DNA of 64,000 nt from Pseudoxanthomonas broegbernensis (GCF_014202435.1 NZ_JACHGU010000001.1:248001-312000), one strand, 5' to 3'. Positions 27,285 through 39,028 are shown, counted from the stretch's first letter. The notes: generated by a model not told the origin, from the sequence alone. Numbers and translations are program-made.

Positions 27285-28234
27285 GCGCGCACCTGCCGCC
27301 GCCGCGCGCCAGCGACCCGGCGCTGTTCGGCCGCGTCGCCGTGCTCCTGGGCGGCACCAGTTCCGAGCGCGAGGTCTCGCTGGACTCGGGCCGCAACGTG
27401 CTGGAGGCGCTGCGCGCGCGCGGCGTGGACGCGCACCCGGTCGACGGCATCGCGGCACTGGTGGCGGCGCTGGCGGAAAAGCGCTTCGACCGCGTGTTCA
27501 ACATCCTCCACGGCCAGCGCGGCGGCGGCGAGGACGGCGTGGTCCAGGGCCTGATGGAGGCGCTGGGCGTGCCCTACACCGGCTCGGGCGTGCTCGGCTC
27601 GGCGCTGGCGATGGACAAGATCAGGACCAAGCAGGTGTGGCTGTCGCTGGGCCTGCCCACGCCGGGCTACGTGCGCCTGGCGCGTGGCGTGGACGCGGCG
27701 ACCGTGCACGCGGCCGCGCGCGACCTGGGCCTGCCGGTGATCGTCAAGCCGTCCTCGGAAGGGTCCAGCGTCGGCGTGTCGCGGGTGCCGGACGAAGCGG
27801 GCCTGGACGGCGCGGTGGAGCTGGCCGCGCGCTACCCGGGCGAGCTGCTGATGGAGCGGATGGTGGTCGGCGACGAGTTGACCGTCGGCATCCTCGGCGA
27901 CGTGGCGCTGCCGTCGATCCGGATCGTGCCCAAGGGCTGGTACGACTATCACGCCAAGTACCGGGCCGACGACACCCAGTACCTGTGCCCGGGCCTGGAC
28001 GCGGCCGGCGAGGCGCAGGTCGGCGCGCTGGCGCTGGCCGCGTTCCGCGCGGCCGGCTGCGGCGGCTGGGGCCGGGTGGACCTGATGCGCGACCGCGGCA
28101 CGGGCGCGTTCTTCCTGCTGGAGGTGAACACCGCGCCGGGCATGACCAGCCACTCGCTGGTGCCCAAGGCCGCCGGCCAGGTCGGCGTCGGCTTCGAGGA
28201 ACTGTGCTGGCGGATCCTGGAGCAGACGCTATGA
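27281..28234 (+). CDS. ddlB: D-alanine-D-alanine ligase
   Basis: This ATP-grasp enzyme makes the D-Ala-D-Ala dipeptide used by MurF. The 317 residues are typical of DdlB. Motifs are [19 protein letters not shown] at the N-terminus, [32 protein letters not shown] in the ATP-grasp core and [18 protein letters not shown] with the metal-binding Glu/Asn. ATG 27281 overlaps murC; its own stop overlaps ftsQ. Confidence 0.97.
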   Translation: MSAHLPPPRASDPALFGRVAVLLGGTSSEREVSLDSGRNVLEALRARGVDAHPVDGIAALVAALAEKRFDRVFNILHGQRGGGEDGVVQGLMEALGVPYTGSGVLGSALAMDKIRTKQVWLSLGLPTPGYVRLARGVDAATVHAAARDLGLPVIVKPSSEGSSVGVSRVPDEAGLDGAVELAARYPGELLMERMVVGDELTVGILGDVALPSIRIVPKGWYDYHAKYRADDTQYLCPGLDAAGEAQVGALALAAFRAAGCGGWGRVDLMRDRGTGAFFLLEVNTAPGMTSHSLVPKAAGQVGVGFEELCWRILEQTL

Positions 28235-29061
28235 ACGCCGTCCTGCGCATCCTGGCCTGGCTGCTGGCGGTGGCGCTGGTCGCCGCGCCGGTGGTGGCCG
28301 TGCTCAACGGCTGGGTCGGCGCCGAGCGCTGGCCGCTGTCGCGCCTGCGCGTGACCGGCCAGTTCGAGCGCGTCCAGGCCGAGCAGGTGCGCCAGGTACT
28401 GGCGCAGCACGCGCGTACCGGCTACTTCGCGGTGCGGCTGTCGCAGGCCCAGCGCGCGGTCGAGCAACTGCCGTGGGTGGAGAGCGCGGTGGTGCGCAAG
28501 CAGTGGCCCGACGTGCTGGAAGTGCAGGTGGTCGAACATCGGCCGTTCGCGCGCTGGGGCACGGACCGGCTGCTGTCCGAGCGCGGCCGCCTGTTCCCCT
28601 TGCCGCAGGACCTGGCCGACGCGCACCTGCCGTGGCTGGACGGTCCCGATGCGCGCACCGCCGAGGTGGTGGCGCTGTACGACCAGACCCGCGCCCTGTT
28701 CGCGCCGCTGGGCTACGGCGTGGCGCGCCTGGGCATGGACGCGCGCGGGAGCTGGTCGCTGGTGCTGGACAACGGCACCGTGGTGGTGATCGGGCGCCAC
28801 GACGCGCGCGCGCGCCTGGCCCGCTTCGTGCGCGTGCTGCCGCAGTTGCTGGTCCGGCATGCGCGCCCGCTGCAGCGCGCGGACCTGCGCTACACCAATG
28901 GTTTCGCCCTGGAATGGGCGAAGCCGGGGGCGGGGACCGGGGGCCGGGGGACGGGAGGGGCGATGGCCGCCGCCGCTCCGGTCCGCCGCGCATTCCCCGG
29001 CCCGGCTTCCACAACGCCCGTTTCCCGCTTCCCGTTCCCCGTTCCCGGCTCCCAAACATGA
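28231..29061 (+). CDS. ftsQ: Cell division protein FtsQ with a low-complexity C-terminal extension
   Basis: This bitopic divisome protein has a transmembrane anchor (about residues 8-28). It is followed by a POTRA domain ([15 protein letters not shown] and onward) and an FtsQ beta domain with [31 protein letters not shown] split over ~30 residues. Recognisable FtsQ ends at about NGFALEW (residue 230). The last ~46 residues are Gly/Ala/Pro-rich and derive from G-rich DNA (28927-28961) and a C-rich 7-nt tandem repeat (29022-29053). Translation of ftsA begins inside the last codons. The tail is probably dispensable, but that is inference. Confidence 0.93.
   Translation: MNAVLRILAWLLAVALVAAPVVAVLNGWVGAERWPLSRLRVTGQFERVQAEQVRQVLAQHARTGYFAVRLSQAQRAVEQLPWVESAVVRKQWPDVLEVQVVEHRPFARWGTDRLLSERGRLFPLPQDLADAHLPWLDGPDARTAEVVALYDQTRALFAPLGYGVARLGMDARGSWSLVLDNGTVVVIGRHDARARLARFVRVLPQLLVRHARPLQRADLRYTNGFALEWAKPGAGTGGRGTGGAMAAAAPVRRAFPGPASTTPVSRFPFPVPGSQT
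28927..29053 (+). repeat. G-run tract and C-rich 7-nt tandem repeat at the ftsQ 3' end
   Basis: At 28927-28961 six runs of 3-5 guanines occur within 35 nt on the coding strand, enough for a G-quadruplex. At 29022-29053 the units TTCCCGC, TTCCCGT, TCCCCGT, TCCCGGC and TCCC follow on a 7-nt period. The two tracts are roughly complementary. The C-rich tract ends five bases before the ftsA ATG and occupies its Shine-Dalgarno position. Confidence 0.7.
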
Positions 29062-30293
29062 ACCGCAAAGGCGACAAGTCCCTCATCGTCGGTCTCGACA
29101 TCGGCACCTCCAAGGTGGTGGCGCTGGTGGGCGAGTACTCGCCGGGCAACCCGATCGAGGTGATCGGCATCGGTTCCCACGAATCGCGCGGGCTCAAGCG
29201 CGGCGTGGTGGTGGACATCGAGTCGACCGTGCAGTCGATCCAGCGCGCGGTCGAGGAGGCCGAGCTGATGGCCGGCTGCGAGATCCGCTCGGTCTACGCC
29301 TCGATCTCCGGCAACCACGTGCAGTGCAAGAACTCGCCGGGCATCGTCCCGATCCGCGACGGCGAGGTCACCTGGGCCGACCTGGACCGGGTGCTGGACG
29401 CGGCCAAGGCGGTGGCGATCCCGGCCGACCAGCGCATCCTCCACGCGATCCCGCGCGAGTACGTGCTGGACGACTCCCAGGAGGACATCCGCAACCCGGT
29501 TGGCATGACCGGCGTGCGCCTGGAGGTGCATGCGCACCTGGTCACCTGCGCGCAGTCGGCCGCGCAGAACATCACCAAGTGCGTGCAGCGCTGCGGCCTG
29601 CAGGTGGACGACCTGATCCTGTCCTCGCTGGCTTCCTCGGTGGCGGTGCTGACCGCCGACGAGCGCGAGCTGGGCGTGGTGCTGGTGGACCTGGGCGCGG
29701 GCACCACCGACATCGCCGTGTTCGTGCAGGGCGCGATCTGCCACACCGCCTCGCTGCCCATCGCCGGCGACCACGTCACCAACGACATCGCCCACATGCT
29801 GCGCACGCCCACGCCGGAGGCCGAGCAGATCAAGGTGCGCTACGCCTGCGCGCTGGCGCAGTTGGCCACCGCCGAGGAAAGCATCCAGGTGCCCAGCGTC
29901 GGCGACCGGCCGCCGCGGCGGATGCCGCGCGCCTCGCTGGCGCAGGCGGTGCAGGGCCGCTACGAGGAGATCTTCGAGATGGTCCAGGCCGAGCTGCGCC
30001 GCTCCGGGTTCGAGGAGCTGGTGCGCGCGGGCATGGTCCTGACCGGCGGCGCCTCGAAGATGGAAGGCGTGATCGAGCTGGCCGAGGAGATGCTGCAGAT
30101 GCCGGTGCGCATCGGCATCCCGCAGCACGTCAGCGGCCTGGGCGAGGTGGTGGGCAACCCGGTCCACGCCAGCGGCGTGGGCCTGCTGCTGATGGGCAGC
30201 CAGATCGAGCACCCGCGCCGGCCGTCGCTGCCCAGCGGCCGGGCGGGCAGTTTCTTCAAGAAGCTGCGCAACTGGTACCGCGGCGAGTTCTGA
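29058..30293 (+). CDS. ftsA: Cell division protein FtsA
   Basis: This actin-like ATPase tethers FtsZ filaments to the membrane. The 411-residue protein begins with [19 protein letters not shown] (phosphate-1), has [13 protein letters not shown] (phosphate-2) near residue 215 and [18 protein letters not shown] (adenosine loop). It ends with the amphipathic membrane-targeting helix [17 protein letters not shown] 29058 overlaps the ftsQ stop. The 35 nt upstream are nearly pure pyrimidine with no Shine-Dalgarno, so initiation probably depends on ribosomes finishing ftsQ. ftsZ follows after 184 bp. Confidence 0.98.
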   Translation: MNRKGDKSLIVGLDIGTSKVVALVGEYSPGNPIEVIGIGSHESRGLKRGVVVDIESTVQSIQRAVEEAELMAGCEIRSVYASISGNHVQCKNSPGIVPIRDGEVTWADLDRVLDAAKAVAIPADQRILHAIPREYVLDDSQEDIRNPVGMTGVRLEVHAHLVTCAQSAAQNITKCVQRCGLQVDDLILSSLASSVAVLTADERELGVVLVDLGAGTTDIAVFVQGAICHTASLPIAGDHVTNDIAHMLRTPTPEAEQIKVRYACALAQLATAEESIQVPSVGDRPPRRMPRASLAQAVQGRYEEIFEMVQAELRRSGFEELVRAGMVLTGGASKMEGVIELAEEMLQMPVRIGIPQHVSGLGEVVGNPVHASGVGLLLMGSQIEHPRRPSLPSGRAGSFFKKLRNWYRGEF

Positions 30294-30302
30294 CGATGTA
30301 CC

Positions 30303-30325
30303 CCGCGGCGCGTGGAACGCCGCGG
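30303..30325 (+). repeat. Perfect 8-bp hairpin in the ftsA-ftsZ spacer
   Basis: CCGCGGCG (30303-30310) pairs with CGCCGCGG (30318-30325) around a CGTGGAA loop, 10 bp after the ftsA stop. There is no T-run, so it is more likely an RNA stability or processing structure than a terminator. Confidence 0.6.
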
Positions 30326-30330
30326 CTGCC

Positions 30331-30352
30331 GTAGGAGCGGCATGGCCGCGAC
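30331..30352. repeat. REP-like element of the 'GTAGGAGCGGCATGGCCGCGAC' class
   Basis: Starting at 30331, GTAGGAGCGGCATGGCCGCG is a compact palindromic unit (GCGGCATGGCCGC core). It resembles a widespread xanthomonad extragenic motif and lies in the ftsA-ftsZ spacer, right after the 30303 hairpin. Confidence 0.55.
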
Positions 30353-30477
30353 AGAAGGAAGGGAAGGCGGAAGCGAGTCAACAGGCAATACCGGAAGGCC
30401 CCAAGGCGACAACGCAGTACCCCGACAAGAACGCCGGAGCACAGAAAGCCGGCACGAATAATCAGAGGACAACGGAC

Positions 30478-31731
30478 ATGGCACATTTCGAACTGATCGA
30501 GAAGATGGCTCCCAACGCGGTGATCAAGGTCATCGGCGTGGGCGGCGGCGGCGGCAACGCCGTGGCGCACATGGTCAACAGCAGCGTGGACGGGGTGGAG
30601 TTCATCACCGCCAACACCGACTCGCAGGCGATCAAGAACTGCGGCGCCAAGCTGCAGTTGCAGCTCGGCGACAACGTCACCAAGGGCCTGGGCGCGGGCG
30701 CCAACCCGGAGGTCGGCCGCCAGGCCGCGCTGGAGGACCGCGAGCAGATCATCGCCGCGCTGGACGGCGCGGACATGGTGTTCATCACCGCCGGCATGGG
30801 CGGCGGCACCGGCACCGGCGCGGCGCCGGTGGTGGCGCAACTGGCCAAGGAGATGGGCATCCTCACCGTGGCCGTGGTCACCAAGCCGTTCCCGTTCGAG
30901 GGCCGCCGGCGCATGCAGGTGGCGCTGAAGGGCATCGAGGAGCTGAGCCAGCACTGCGACTCGCTGATCACCATCCCCAACGAGAAGCTGATCACCGTGC
31001 TGGGGCGCAACGCGACCATGGTGCAGGCGTTCCGCGCCGCCAACGACGTGCTGCAGGGCGCGGTGCAGGGCATCGCCGACCTGATCGTGCGCCCGGGCCT
31101 GATCAACGTCGACTTCGCCGACGTGCGCACGGTGATGAGCGAGATGGGCCTGGCGATGATGGGCACCGGCACCGCGCGCGGCGACGACCGCGCCCAGGCC
31201 GCGGCCGAGTCGGCGATCCAGAACCCGCTGCTGGACGACGTCAACCTGGCCGGCGCCAACGGCATCCTGGTCAACATCACCGCCGGCCCGGACTTCACCA
31301 TGGCCGAGTTCGACGAGATCGGCCGCACCGTCGAGGGCTTCGCCTCGGAGGACGCGACCGTGGTGGTGGGCACCGTGCTCGACCCGGAGATGCAGGACGA
31401 GGTGCGGGTGACCGTGGTCGCCACCGGCCTGAACCGCTCCGTGGCGCGGCAGCCGGTGCGCGGCGGCGACGCCGGCCGTGCCGAATTCGGCCTGCGCGAG
31501 CCGGCGCGCGCGCCCGTGCGCCTGGTCCGCGACGGCACCACCGGCCTGCCGATCGACGAAGGCTTCAACGCCGACCCGGTGGCCGGTGCGGTCGGCGGCC
31601 TGGGCCTGCGCCGCAGCGGCACCGCGGGCGCGGCGGCGGCCACGTCGTCGCCGGCCAGCGCGCCGGTGCCCGCCGAGCTGCCCAGCGACTACCTGGACAT
31701 TCCCGCTTTCCTGCGCCGCCAGGCCGACTGA
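30478..31731 (+). CDS. ftsZ: Cell division protein FtsZ
   Basis: This tubulin-like GTPase forms the Z ring. It has 417 residues: [13 protein letters not shown] at the N-terminus, tubulin signature [13 protein letters not shown] near residue 104, [11 protein letters not shown] with the T7-loop aspartate, a variable Ala-rich linker (about 320-400), and a C-terminal peptide [14 protein letters not shown] that binds FtsA and ZipA. An AGAGGA Shine-Dalgarno lies ~8 nt before ATG 30478. Unlike the upstream cluster it has its own 184-bp leader, so it may be separately expressed. A strong hairpin terminator follows at 31798. Confidence 0.99.
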   Translation: MAHFELIEKMAPNAVIKVIGVGGGGGNAVAHMVNSSVDGVEFITANTDSQAIKNCGAKLQLQLGDNVTKGLGAGANPEVGRQAALEDREQIIAALDGADMVFITAGMGGGTGTGAAPVVAQLAKEMGILTVAVVTKPFPFEGRRRMQVALKGIEELSQHCDSLITIPNEKLITVLGRNATMVQAFRAANDVLQGAVQGIADLIVRPGLINVDFADVRTVMSEMGLAMMGTGTARGDDRAQAAAESAIQNPLLDDVNLAGANGILVNITAGPDFTMAEFDEIGRTVEGFASEDATVVVGTVLDPEMQDEVRVTVVATGLNRSVARQPVRGGDAGRAEFGLREPARAPVRLVRDGTTGLPIDEGFNADPVAGAVGGLGLRRSGTAGAAAATSSPASAPVPAELPSDYLDIPAFLRRQAD

Positions 31732-31797
31732 TCCCGTGTTGCCCGGAAGGCGCGCCCGCCAAGCGCGCCGCGGTTTCCGGAAGTCCGTGGTTCCTTG

Positions 31798-31828
31798 CTG
31801 CCGGGCCTTCGCGGGCCCGGCAGGTTTT
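31798..31828 (+). terminator. Rho-independent terminator after ftsZ
   Basis: CTGCCGGGCC (31798-31807) pairs perfectly with GGCCCGGCAG (31814-31823) around TTCGCG, followed by GTTTT. It closes the dcw transcript 67 bp after the ftsZ stop. Confidence 0.75.
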
Positions 31829-31895
31829 CCCCGCGTGCGCCAGCCTGCGGGCGGTGCGCGGCCCCGGCGCTTGCGACGGGATTCAGGCCCGCGCG

Positions 31896-31904
31896 TGATA
31901 TTCT
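31896..31904 (+). promoter_or_regulatory. Extended -10 promoter of lpxC
   Basis: TGATATTCT fits TGnTATAAT and lies between the ftsZ terminator and lpxC, giving a ~67-nt leader. No good -35 is seen (TTGCGA at 31871 is 22 bp away). Confidence 0.5.
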
Positions 31905-31977
31905 CGGCACTTCGCGTTCCCAACGCTTCACGCGACCCGGCCCGGTCCTTCCCGGACCCGGCGCCCAGCCTCCAACG

Positions 31978-32889
31978 ATGACCCGGCAGCGCACCCTCAA
32001 GAACACCATCCGTGCCACCGGCGTCGGCCTGCACAGCGGCAACAAGGTCTACATGACCCTGCGCCCGGCCCCGGACGACCACGGCATCGCCTTCCGCCGC
32101 ACCGACCTGGAGCCGGCGGTGGAGGTGCCCGCGGCCGCCGGCCTGGTCACCGAGACCACGCTGTGCACCGGCCTGAGCCGCGGCGCGGCCAAGATCCAGA
32201 CCGTCGAGCACCTGATGTCGGCCGCCGCCGGCCTGGGCATCGACAACATGATGGTGGAGCTGTCCTCGGCCGAGCTGCCGATCATGGACGGCTCCGCCGG
32301 TCCCTTCGTGTTCCTGCTGCAGTCGGCCGGCATCGTCGAGCAGGACGCGCCCAAGCGCTTCATCCGCATCCTGCGCGAGGTGGAGGTGCGCGACGGCGAC
32401 AAGATCGCCCGCTTCGCCCCGCACGACGGCTACCGGCTGGACTTCACCATCCAGTTCGACCACCCGATGATCCCGGCCAAGCAGTCGCACCACCGCCTGG
32501 AGTTCTCCACCGCCGCCTACATCCAGGAGATTTCGCGCGCCCGCACCTTCGGCTTCATGCGCGACCTGGAGTACATGCGCGAGCTCAACCTCGGCCTGGG
32601 CGGCTCGATGGACAACGCCATCGTCCTGGACGAGTTCCGCGTGCTCAACGACGACGGCCTGCGCTACGCCGACGAGTTCGTGCGCCACAAGATCCTCGAT
32701 GCCATCGGCGACCTGTACCTGGTCGGCGGCCCGATCCTGGGCGCCTACGAGGGCTACAAGTCGGGGCACGCGCTCAACAACAAGCTCGCCCGCGCCCTGC
32801 TGGCCGATGCCGGCGCCTGGGAGAAGGTGAGCTTCGAGGAGGCCGGTGCGGCCGCGCCCCTGGCCTACGGCACCACCGCGCTGGCCTGA
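31978..32889 (+). CDS. lpxC: UDP-3-O-acyl-N-acetylglucosamine deacetylase
   Basis: This zinc-dependent deacetylase catalyses the first committed step of lipid A synthesis. The length of 303 residues is typical. Motifs include [16 protein letters not shown] at the N-terminus, zinc-ligand region [11 protein letters not shown], the downstream [10 protein letters not shown] and the catalytic C-terminal [13 protein letters not shown]. The start ATG 31978 lacks a Shine-Dalgarno. It has its own promoter and is separated from ftsZ by a terminator. LpxC is usually controlled by FtsH proteolysis; the C-terminus here ([10 protein letters not shown]) ends in hydrophobic residues, compatible with that. 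Confidence 0.98.
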   Translation: MTRQRTLKNTIRATGVGLHSGNKVYMTLRPAPDDHGIAFRRTDLEPAVEVPAAAGLVTETTLCTGLSRGAAKIQTVEHLMSAAAGLGIDNMMVELSSAELPIMDGSAGPFVFLLQSAGIVEQDAPKRFIRILREVEVRDGDKIARFAPHDGYRLDFTIQFDHPMIPAKQSHHRLEFSTAAYIQEISRARTFGFMRDLEYMRELNLGLGGSMDNAIVLDEFRVLNDDGLRYADEFVRHKILDAIGDLYLVGGPILGAYEGYKSGHALNNKLARALLADAGAWEKVSFEEAGAAAPLAYGTTALA

Positions 32890-33103
32890 AACGGGGCCGG
32901 CTTCCAGCCCGATCCGGAGTGGCGGCGCGGGCTTGCGCCCCTCTTTTCCCTGAGTCCGCGGCCGCGCCGCGATTGTCCGGCCTGCTCCGGCCCCATGGCG
33001 GATGTCCTTCGGACACTTCTCCAAAGCGTGAATCCCGCCCACGCCATCTTCGTTTCGTAACGAATATCTAACTTCCTGCTAACGACGTGATGGCGTTGTG
33101 AGG

Positions 33104-33628
33104 CTAGGATTCCCCGCGGGTTGGCCGGAAGGGGGCGTCGGATACGGGCGCATCCGGTCCCGCGCCGGACCCCGGGGGAGGATTCCCGGAACCCATGGAA
33201 TCCCCCGGACGGGATTCCCGCAAGGACGCCAAGGCATCGCTCACGGCTTGCCGCGCGGTCGCCGAAACCGGGGAGGCAGCCGTTGCCGTCGCCATCGGCG
33301 GTCGCAGTGGCGGAGGGGTCGTCTTGATGACGATCGCAGTGGGATTCAGCCCGACGGAGCGGGCCGCATCGAGGAGTTCGGGCTCGGCCAGGCGCAAGCG
33401 CGCCCGCCAGACCGGCGAATCGGTGACAAAGACGAGCTGTCCGCCGGAGACGTTGGCCAACCGGCAATGGGGCGCCAGCCCCGGCGGCAGCAGGGGGCGC
33501 AGTTGCTGGTCCAGCGCATCGAGCCACAGGGCACGGCGCAGCAGGGCGCCGGCGTCGTCCGCCAGCGCGGCTTCGGCCGCCAGGCGCGGGACGGCAGGGC
33601 GCCGGGCGTTGGGCTTCGAATCGGGCAT
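33104..33628 (-). CDS. dciA: DciA-like replicative helicase loader (DUF721)
   Basis: The product is a 174-residue DUF721 protein. DciA is the ancestral loader of the DnaB helicase at the origin in bacteria lacking DnaC/DnaI. The DUF721 core occupies about residues 20-110 (ALWLDALDQQLRPLLPPG, LANVSGGQLVFVTDSPVWRARLRL). The C-terminal ~65 residues are Pro/Ser/Ala-rich and probably disordered. Adjacency to lpxC and secA matches Pseudomonas aeruginosa, supporting orthology. Here it is reversed relative to those genes. ATG 33628 is only nine bases from the divergent M23 peptidase start. A 22-residue upstream extension of the frame is open. The 214 bp to lpxC hold small palindromes and no gene. Confidence 0.85.
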   Translation of the reverse strand: MPDSKPNARRPAVPRLAAEAALADDAGALLRRALWLDALDQQLRPLLPPGLAPHCRLANVSGGQLVFVTDSPVWRARLRLAEPELLDAARSVGLNPTAIVIKTTPPPLRPPMATATAASPVSATARQAVSDALASLRESRPGDSMGSGNPPPGSGAGPDAPVSDAPFRPTRGES

Positions 33629-33637
33629 ACCTAAAGC

Positions 33638-34579
33638 ATGAGCTACAAATTCATCGTAAGGAACCCGCACGACGCGCATGTGGGCGGGTGGCGAGGCCGG
33701 ATGCGGCACTGGGGGGCACGGCGTCCGTGGGCGTTGCTCGCCGCGGTCCTGGTCGCCGGGGCCGGGCTCGGCGCCGGCGCCAGCGCGGGCATCGGCCTGG
33801 CCGACGCGCAACGGATGGAATCGCAACTGGCACGGCAGCAACAGGAACTGGAACAGGTGCGCCGCCAGTCGCAGCAGGAGATCAACGCCCTGGCCGCGCG
33901 CCTGGGCGAACTGCAGGCCCAGGCCAACCGGCTCAACGCGCTGGGCGAGCGCCTGACCCAGGCCGGCCAACTGGAAGACGGCGAGTTCGACTTCCAGGGC
34001 GCGCCCGGCCAAGGCGGCGCCGACCTGGCCGGCGACATGCCGCTGCCGGAACTGACCGCCGGGCTGGACGACATCGAGCGCCAGTTCGCCGCTTCCGGCC
34101 AGCAGCTTTCGGTGATCGAGTCGCTGCTGTTCGACCGCCAGATGGAAAGCAACGCGATGCCCTCGCGCTCGCCGGTGCGGCGCAGCTACATCACTTCCAG
34201 CTTCGGCAGCCGCGCCGATCCGTTCGGCCGCGGCCGCCAGTTCCACAAGGGCATCGACTTCCACGCCAGCGTCGGCGATCCGGTGATGTCGGTGGCCGAC
34301 GGCGTGGTCAGCTTCGCCGGCACCCGCAACGGCTACGGCAACACGGTGGAGGTCGACCACGGCAACGGCTACGTCACCCGCTACGCGCACAATTCGCGGC
34401 TGACGGTGAAGCCCGGCGACCTGGTCCGCGCCGGGCAGCAGGTGGCCAAGGCCGGTTCCAGCGGCCGCTCCACCGGTGCGCACGTGCACTTCGAGGTGTG
34501 GGAGAACGGGCGCGTGGTCAATCCGCGCCAGTTCCTGGGCGACAGCCGGACGCCGGTAGCCAGGCGCGGCCGCGGCTGA
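33638..34579 (+). CDS. M23 family (LytM) metallopeptidase, membrane-anchored
   Basis: The 313-residue protein has one N-terminal transmembrane helix (about residues 33-55). A periplasmic coiled coil follows (RMESQLARQQQELEQVRRQS, about 60-110), then a LytM domain from about residue 190. Zinc-site motifs are HKGIDFHASVGD and HVHFEVWENG, with ITSSFGSRADPF at the domain start, all intact. It probably cleaves peptidoglycan cross-links or activates amidases. Its position beside dciA, upstream of secA, matches the M23 gene next to secA in Pseudomonas. The start codon is nine bases from that of divergent dciA. A possible terminator follows. Confidence 0.92.
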   Translation: MSYKFIVRNPHDAHVGGWRGRMRHWGARRPWALLAAVLVAGAGLGAGASAGIGLADAQRMESQLARQQQELEQVRRQSQQEINALAARLGELQAQANRLNALGERLTQAGQLEDGEFDFQGAPGQGGADLAGDMPLPELTAGLDDIERQFAASGQQLSVIESLLFDRQMESNAMPSRSPVRRSYITSSFGSRADPFGRGRQFHKGIDFHASVGDPVMSVADGVVSFAGTRNGYGNTVEVDHGNGYVTRYAHNSRLTVKPGDLVRAGQQVAKAGSSGRSTGAHVHFEVWENGRVVNPRQFLGDSRTPVARRGRG

Positions 34580-34603
34580 CGCCAACCGGGCATGTCCGCG
34601 TCG

Positions 34604-34640
34604 AGGCCCGTTCCCGCAGGGGGCGGGCCTTACGCTTTTC
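34604..34640 (+). terminator. Possible terminator after the M23 peptidase gene
   Basis: AGGCCCG (34604-34610) pairs with CGGGCCT (34624-34630), followed by TACGCTTTT. The loop is 13 nt and itself GC-rich. The 311-bp gap 34580-34890 otherwise contains only the secA promoter candidate. Confidence 0.4.
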
Positions 34641-34787
34641 CGGCCGGGTTCGCCGGGCCGCGGTCGCCGCCCAGGCGCGATGCCGGCTGCCCGGCGCCGC
34701 GCGGGACGAGGCGCCGGATCGCAGCGGTGCCGCCCGATGCCCCCAAGGCATGCGGCCGCCTTGAGATCGCCGCTTGGCGTCCCAAGC

Positions 34788-34793
34788 TACAAT
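34788..34793 (+). promoter_or_regulatory. -10 element of the secA promoter
   Basis: TACAAT lies about 98 bp before the secA ATG. A TTGAGA is found 21 bp upstream, too far for an ideal spacer. The long leader could hold regulation, but no secM-like gene is visible. Confidence 0.4.
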
Positions 34794-34890
34794 GTCACGT
34801 TGCCGCGGACCCGTTGCTGACGCATCCGGTCCCGTTCGGGCTGCCCCTCGGCGGCGGCCCTCCGGCGTTCATTCCCAACCGGCCTCATCG

Positions 34891-37629
<2,739 letters not shown>

Positions 37630-37720
37630 CGCCGCCGTCCCCGTGGGCAACGGCAAGGCCGGACGGTTCCTGCACGGCCCGTCGCGCCCCGCAGGCGCCG
37701 GCGTCCGCGGGCCCGGCCTT

Positions 37721-37742
37721 CCTGTGGGCTTCGGCCGGCGAC
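37721..37742. repeat. REP-like element downstream of secA
   Basis: CCTGTGGGCTTCGGCCGGCG followed by AC is a degenerate copy of the dispersed element. It lies in the 249-bp secA-Nudix gap, which contains no other recognised feature before the TAAGCT hexamer at 37866. Confidence 0.5.
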
Positions 37743-37878
37743 CGGCATCCGAAGCCGAGCGCCGGTGCGCGGGCATGGCCGCCACCGCCGGTGCCAGGCT
37801 CCCATGCGCCAGGGGACGCATGCCGGCGGGAGCCCGCCCGATTCCAGGCATCCCCGCGCTCCCGGTAAGCTGGCGGGC

Positions 37879-38844
37879 ATGAGTTCCCCCCTGCGTTCCA
37901 TTCACGTGGTGGCCGGCGTCATCGTCGACGTGCGCGGCCGGGTGCTGCTGGCCCGCCGTGGCGAGGACAGCGACCTGGCCGGCCTGTGGGAATTCCCCGG
38001 CGGCAAGCGCGAGCCGGGCGAGACCTCCGAGCAGGCCCTGGTCCGCGAATTGCACGAGGAGCTGGGGATCGAGGCCGAGGTCGGCGAGGCGCTGATCGAG
38101 GTGCCGCAGGAATACCCGGGCAAGCGCCTGCGCCTGGAAGTGCGCCGGGTACCGCGCTGGAAAGGCACGCCGCGCGGCCGCGAAGGCCAGGCCCTGACCT
38201 GGGTGGCGCCCGACCGGTTGCTGCGCTACTCGATGCCCTCGGCCGACCTGCCGGTGGTCGGCGCCCTGCGCCAGCCCGACCGCTACCTGGTCACGCCGGA
38301 GCCGGGCGCGGACCTGGATGCCTGGCTGGCCGGGCTGGACGACGCGCTGGCAGGCGGGATCGCCCGCGTGCAGTTGCGCGCGCCCGGCGCCGCCGCTGGA
38401 ACACCGGCCGGCCGCTGGCGCGACCTCGCCGAGGCCACGGTGACGCGCTGTCGCGACGCCGGTGCCGAGATCCTGCTCAACCGCGACCTCGCCCTGGCCG
38501 CCGAGCTGGGCGTGGGCGTGCACCTGGGCAGCGAGCAACTGGCCGCGCTGGCGTCCCGCCCGCTTCCGCCCGGCGCGACGGTGGGCGCCTCGTGCCACAC
38601 CCTGGCCGAACTGGAAGCGGCCCAGGCGCTGGGCTGCGATTTCGCGGTGCTCGGCCCGGTGCGCGCCACCGCCACCCATCCCGGCGCCGCGACCCTGGGA
38701 TGGGACGGATTCGCCCGCCTGCGCGAGCGGGTCGGGTTGCCGATCTATGCCATCGGCGGCCTTGGCCCCGACGACCTTCCCGAGGCGCGCCGCCAGGGTG
38801 CGCAGGGCATCGCCGCCATCCGCAGCTTCTGGCCGGCCTCGTAA
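37879..38844 (+). CDS. mutT: Nudix (MutT-like) hydrolase fused to a TenI/ThiE-like TIM barrel
   Basis: The 321-residue fusion starts with a Nudix domain (about residues 8-135) whose box reads GGKREPGETSEQALVRELHE followed by ELGI, all catalytic residues intact. It probably hydrolyses oxidised nucleotides such as 8-oxo-dGTP. The C-terminal half (about 140-320) resembles thiamine-phosphate synthase (LNRDLALAAELGVGVHLGSE, CDFAVLGPVRATATHPGA). The usual TPS phosphate/substrate residues are altered, as in TenI-like domains, so thiamine synthesis is unlikely. A mutT gene of the same fused type lies near secA in Pseudomonas. TAAGCT ends 7 nt before the ATG, so the mRNA may be leaderless. Confidence 0.9.
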   Translation: MSSPLRSIHVVAGVIVDVRGRVLLARRGEDSDLAGLWEFPGGKREPGETSEQALVRELHEELGIEAEVGEALIEVPQEYPGKRLRLEVRRVPRWKGTPRGREGQALTWVAPDRLLRYSMPSADLPVVGALRQPDRYLVTPEPGADLDAWLAGLDDALAGGIARVQLRAPGAAAGTPAGRWRDLAEATVTRCRDAGAEILLNRDLALAAELGVGVHLGSEQLAALASRPLPPGATVGASCHTLAELEAAQALGCDFAVLGPVRATATHPGAATLGWDGFARLRERVGLPIYAIGGLGPDDLPEARRQGAQGIAAIRSFWPAS

Positions 38845-38904
38845 GCGCGGACGAGCCGGCCTGGGCCGGCTTCGGGGACCGGGGGGCGGCATGCGGGCAT
38901 GGCG

Positions 38905-38929
38905 GTCGCCGGCTACCCGGCTCCTACAA
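38905..38929. repeat. REP-like element between the Nudix fusion and coaE
   Basis: On the minus strand it reads TTGTAGGAGCCGGGTAGCCG then GCGAC, nearly the consensus of the family. It occupies the convergent gap 38845-39028 together with GAGCCGGCCTGGGCCGGC at its left end, so it may act as a bidirectional terminator. Confidence 0.6.
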
Positions 38930-39028
38930 CCGTCCGGACTTGTCGGTGCCTGCCGGGACGCGCTTGGACGGGATGCCTTGAGCCTCCGTTCGTCGTCGCA
39001 GCCGCACGCCATCGTGCGCCAGCGCTCG

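Noticed and set aside
24664-27458. Long antisense frames opposite murG and murC
   Set aside because: These are shadow frames produced by codon bias; the sense strand encodes intact enzymes.
37880-38844. Thiamine-phosphate synthase (thiE) as the main call for the Nudix fusion
   Set aside because: Key substrate residues of the barrel are changed and the Nudix box is intact, so a MutT-type call with a TenI-like domain is safer.
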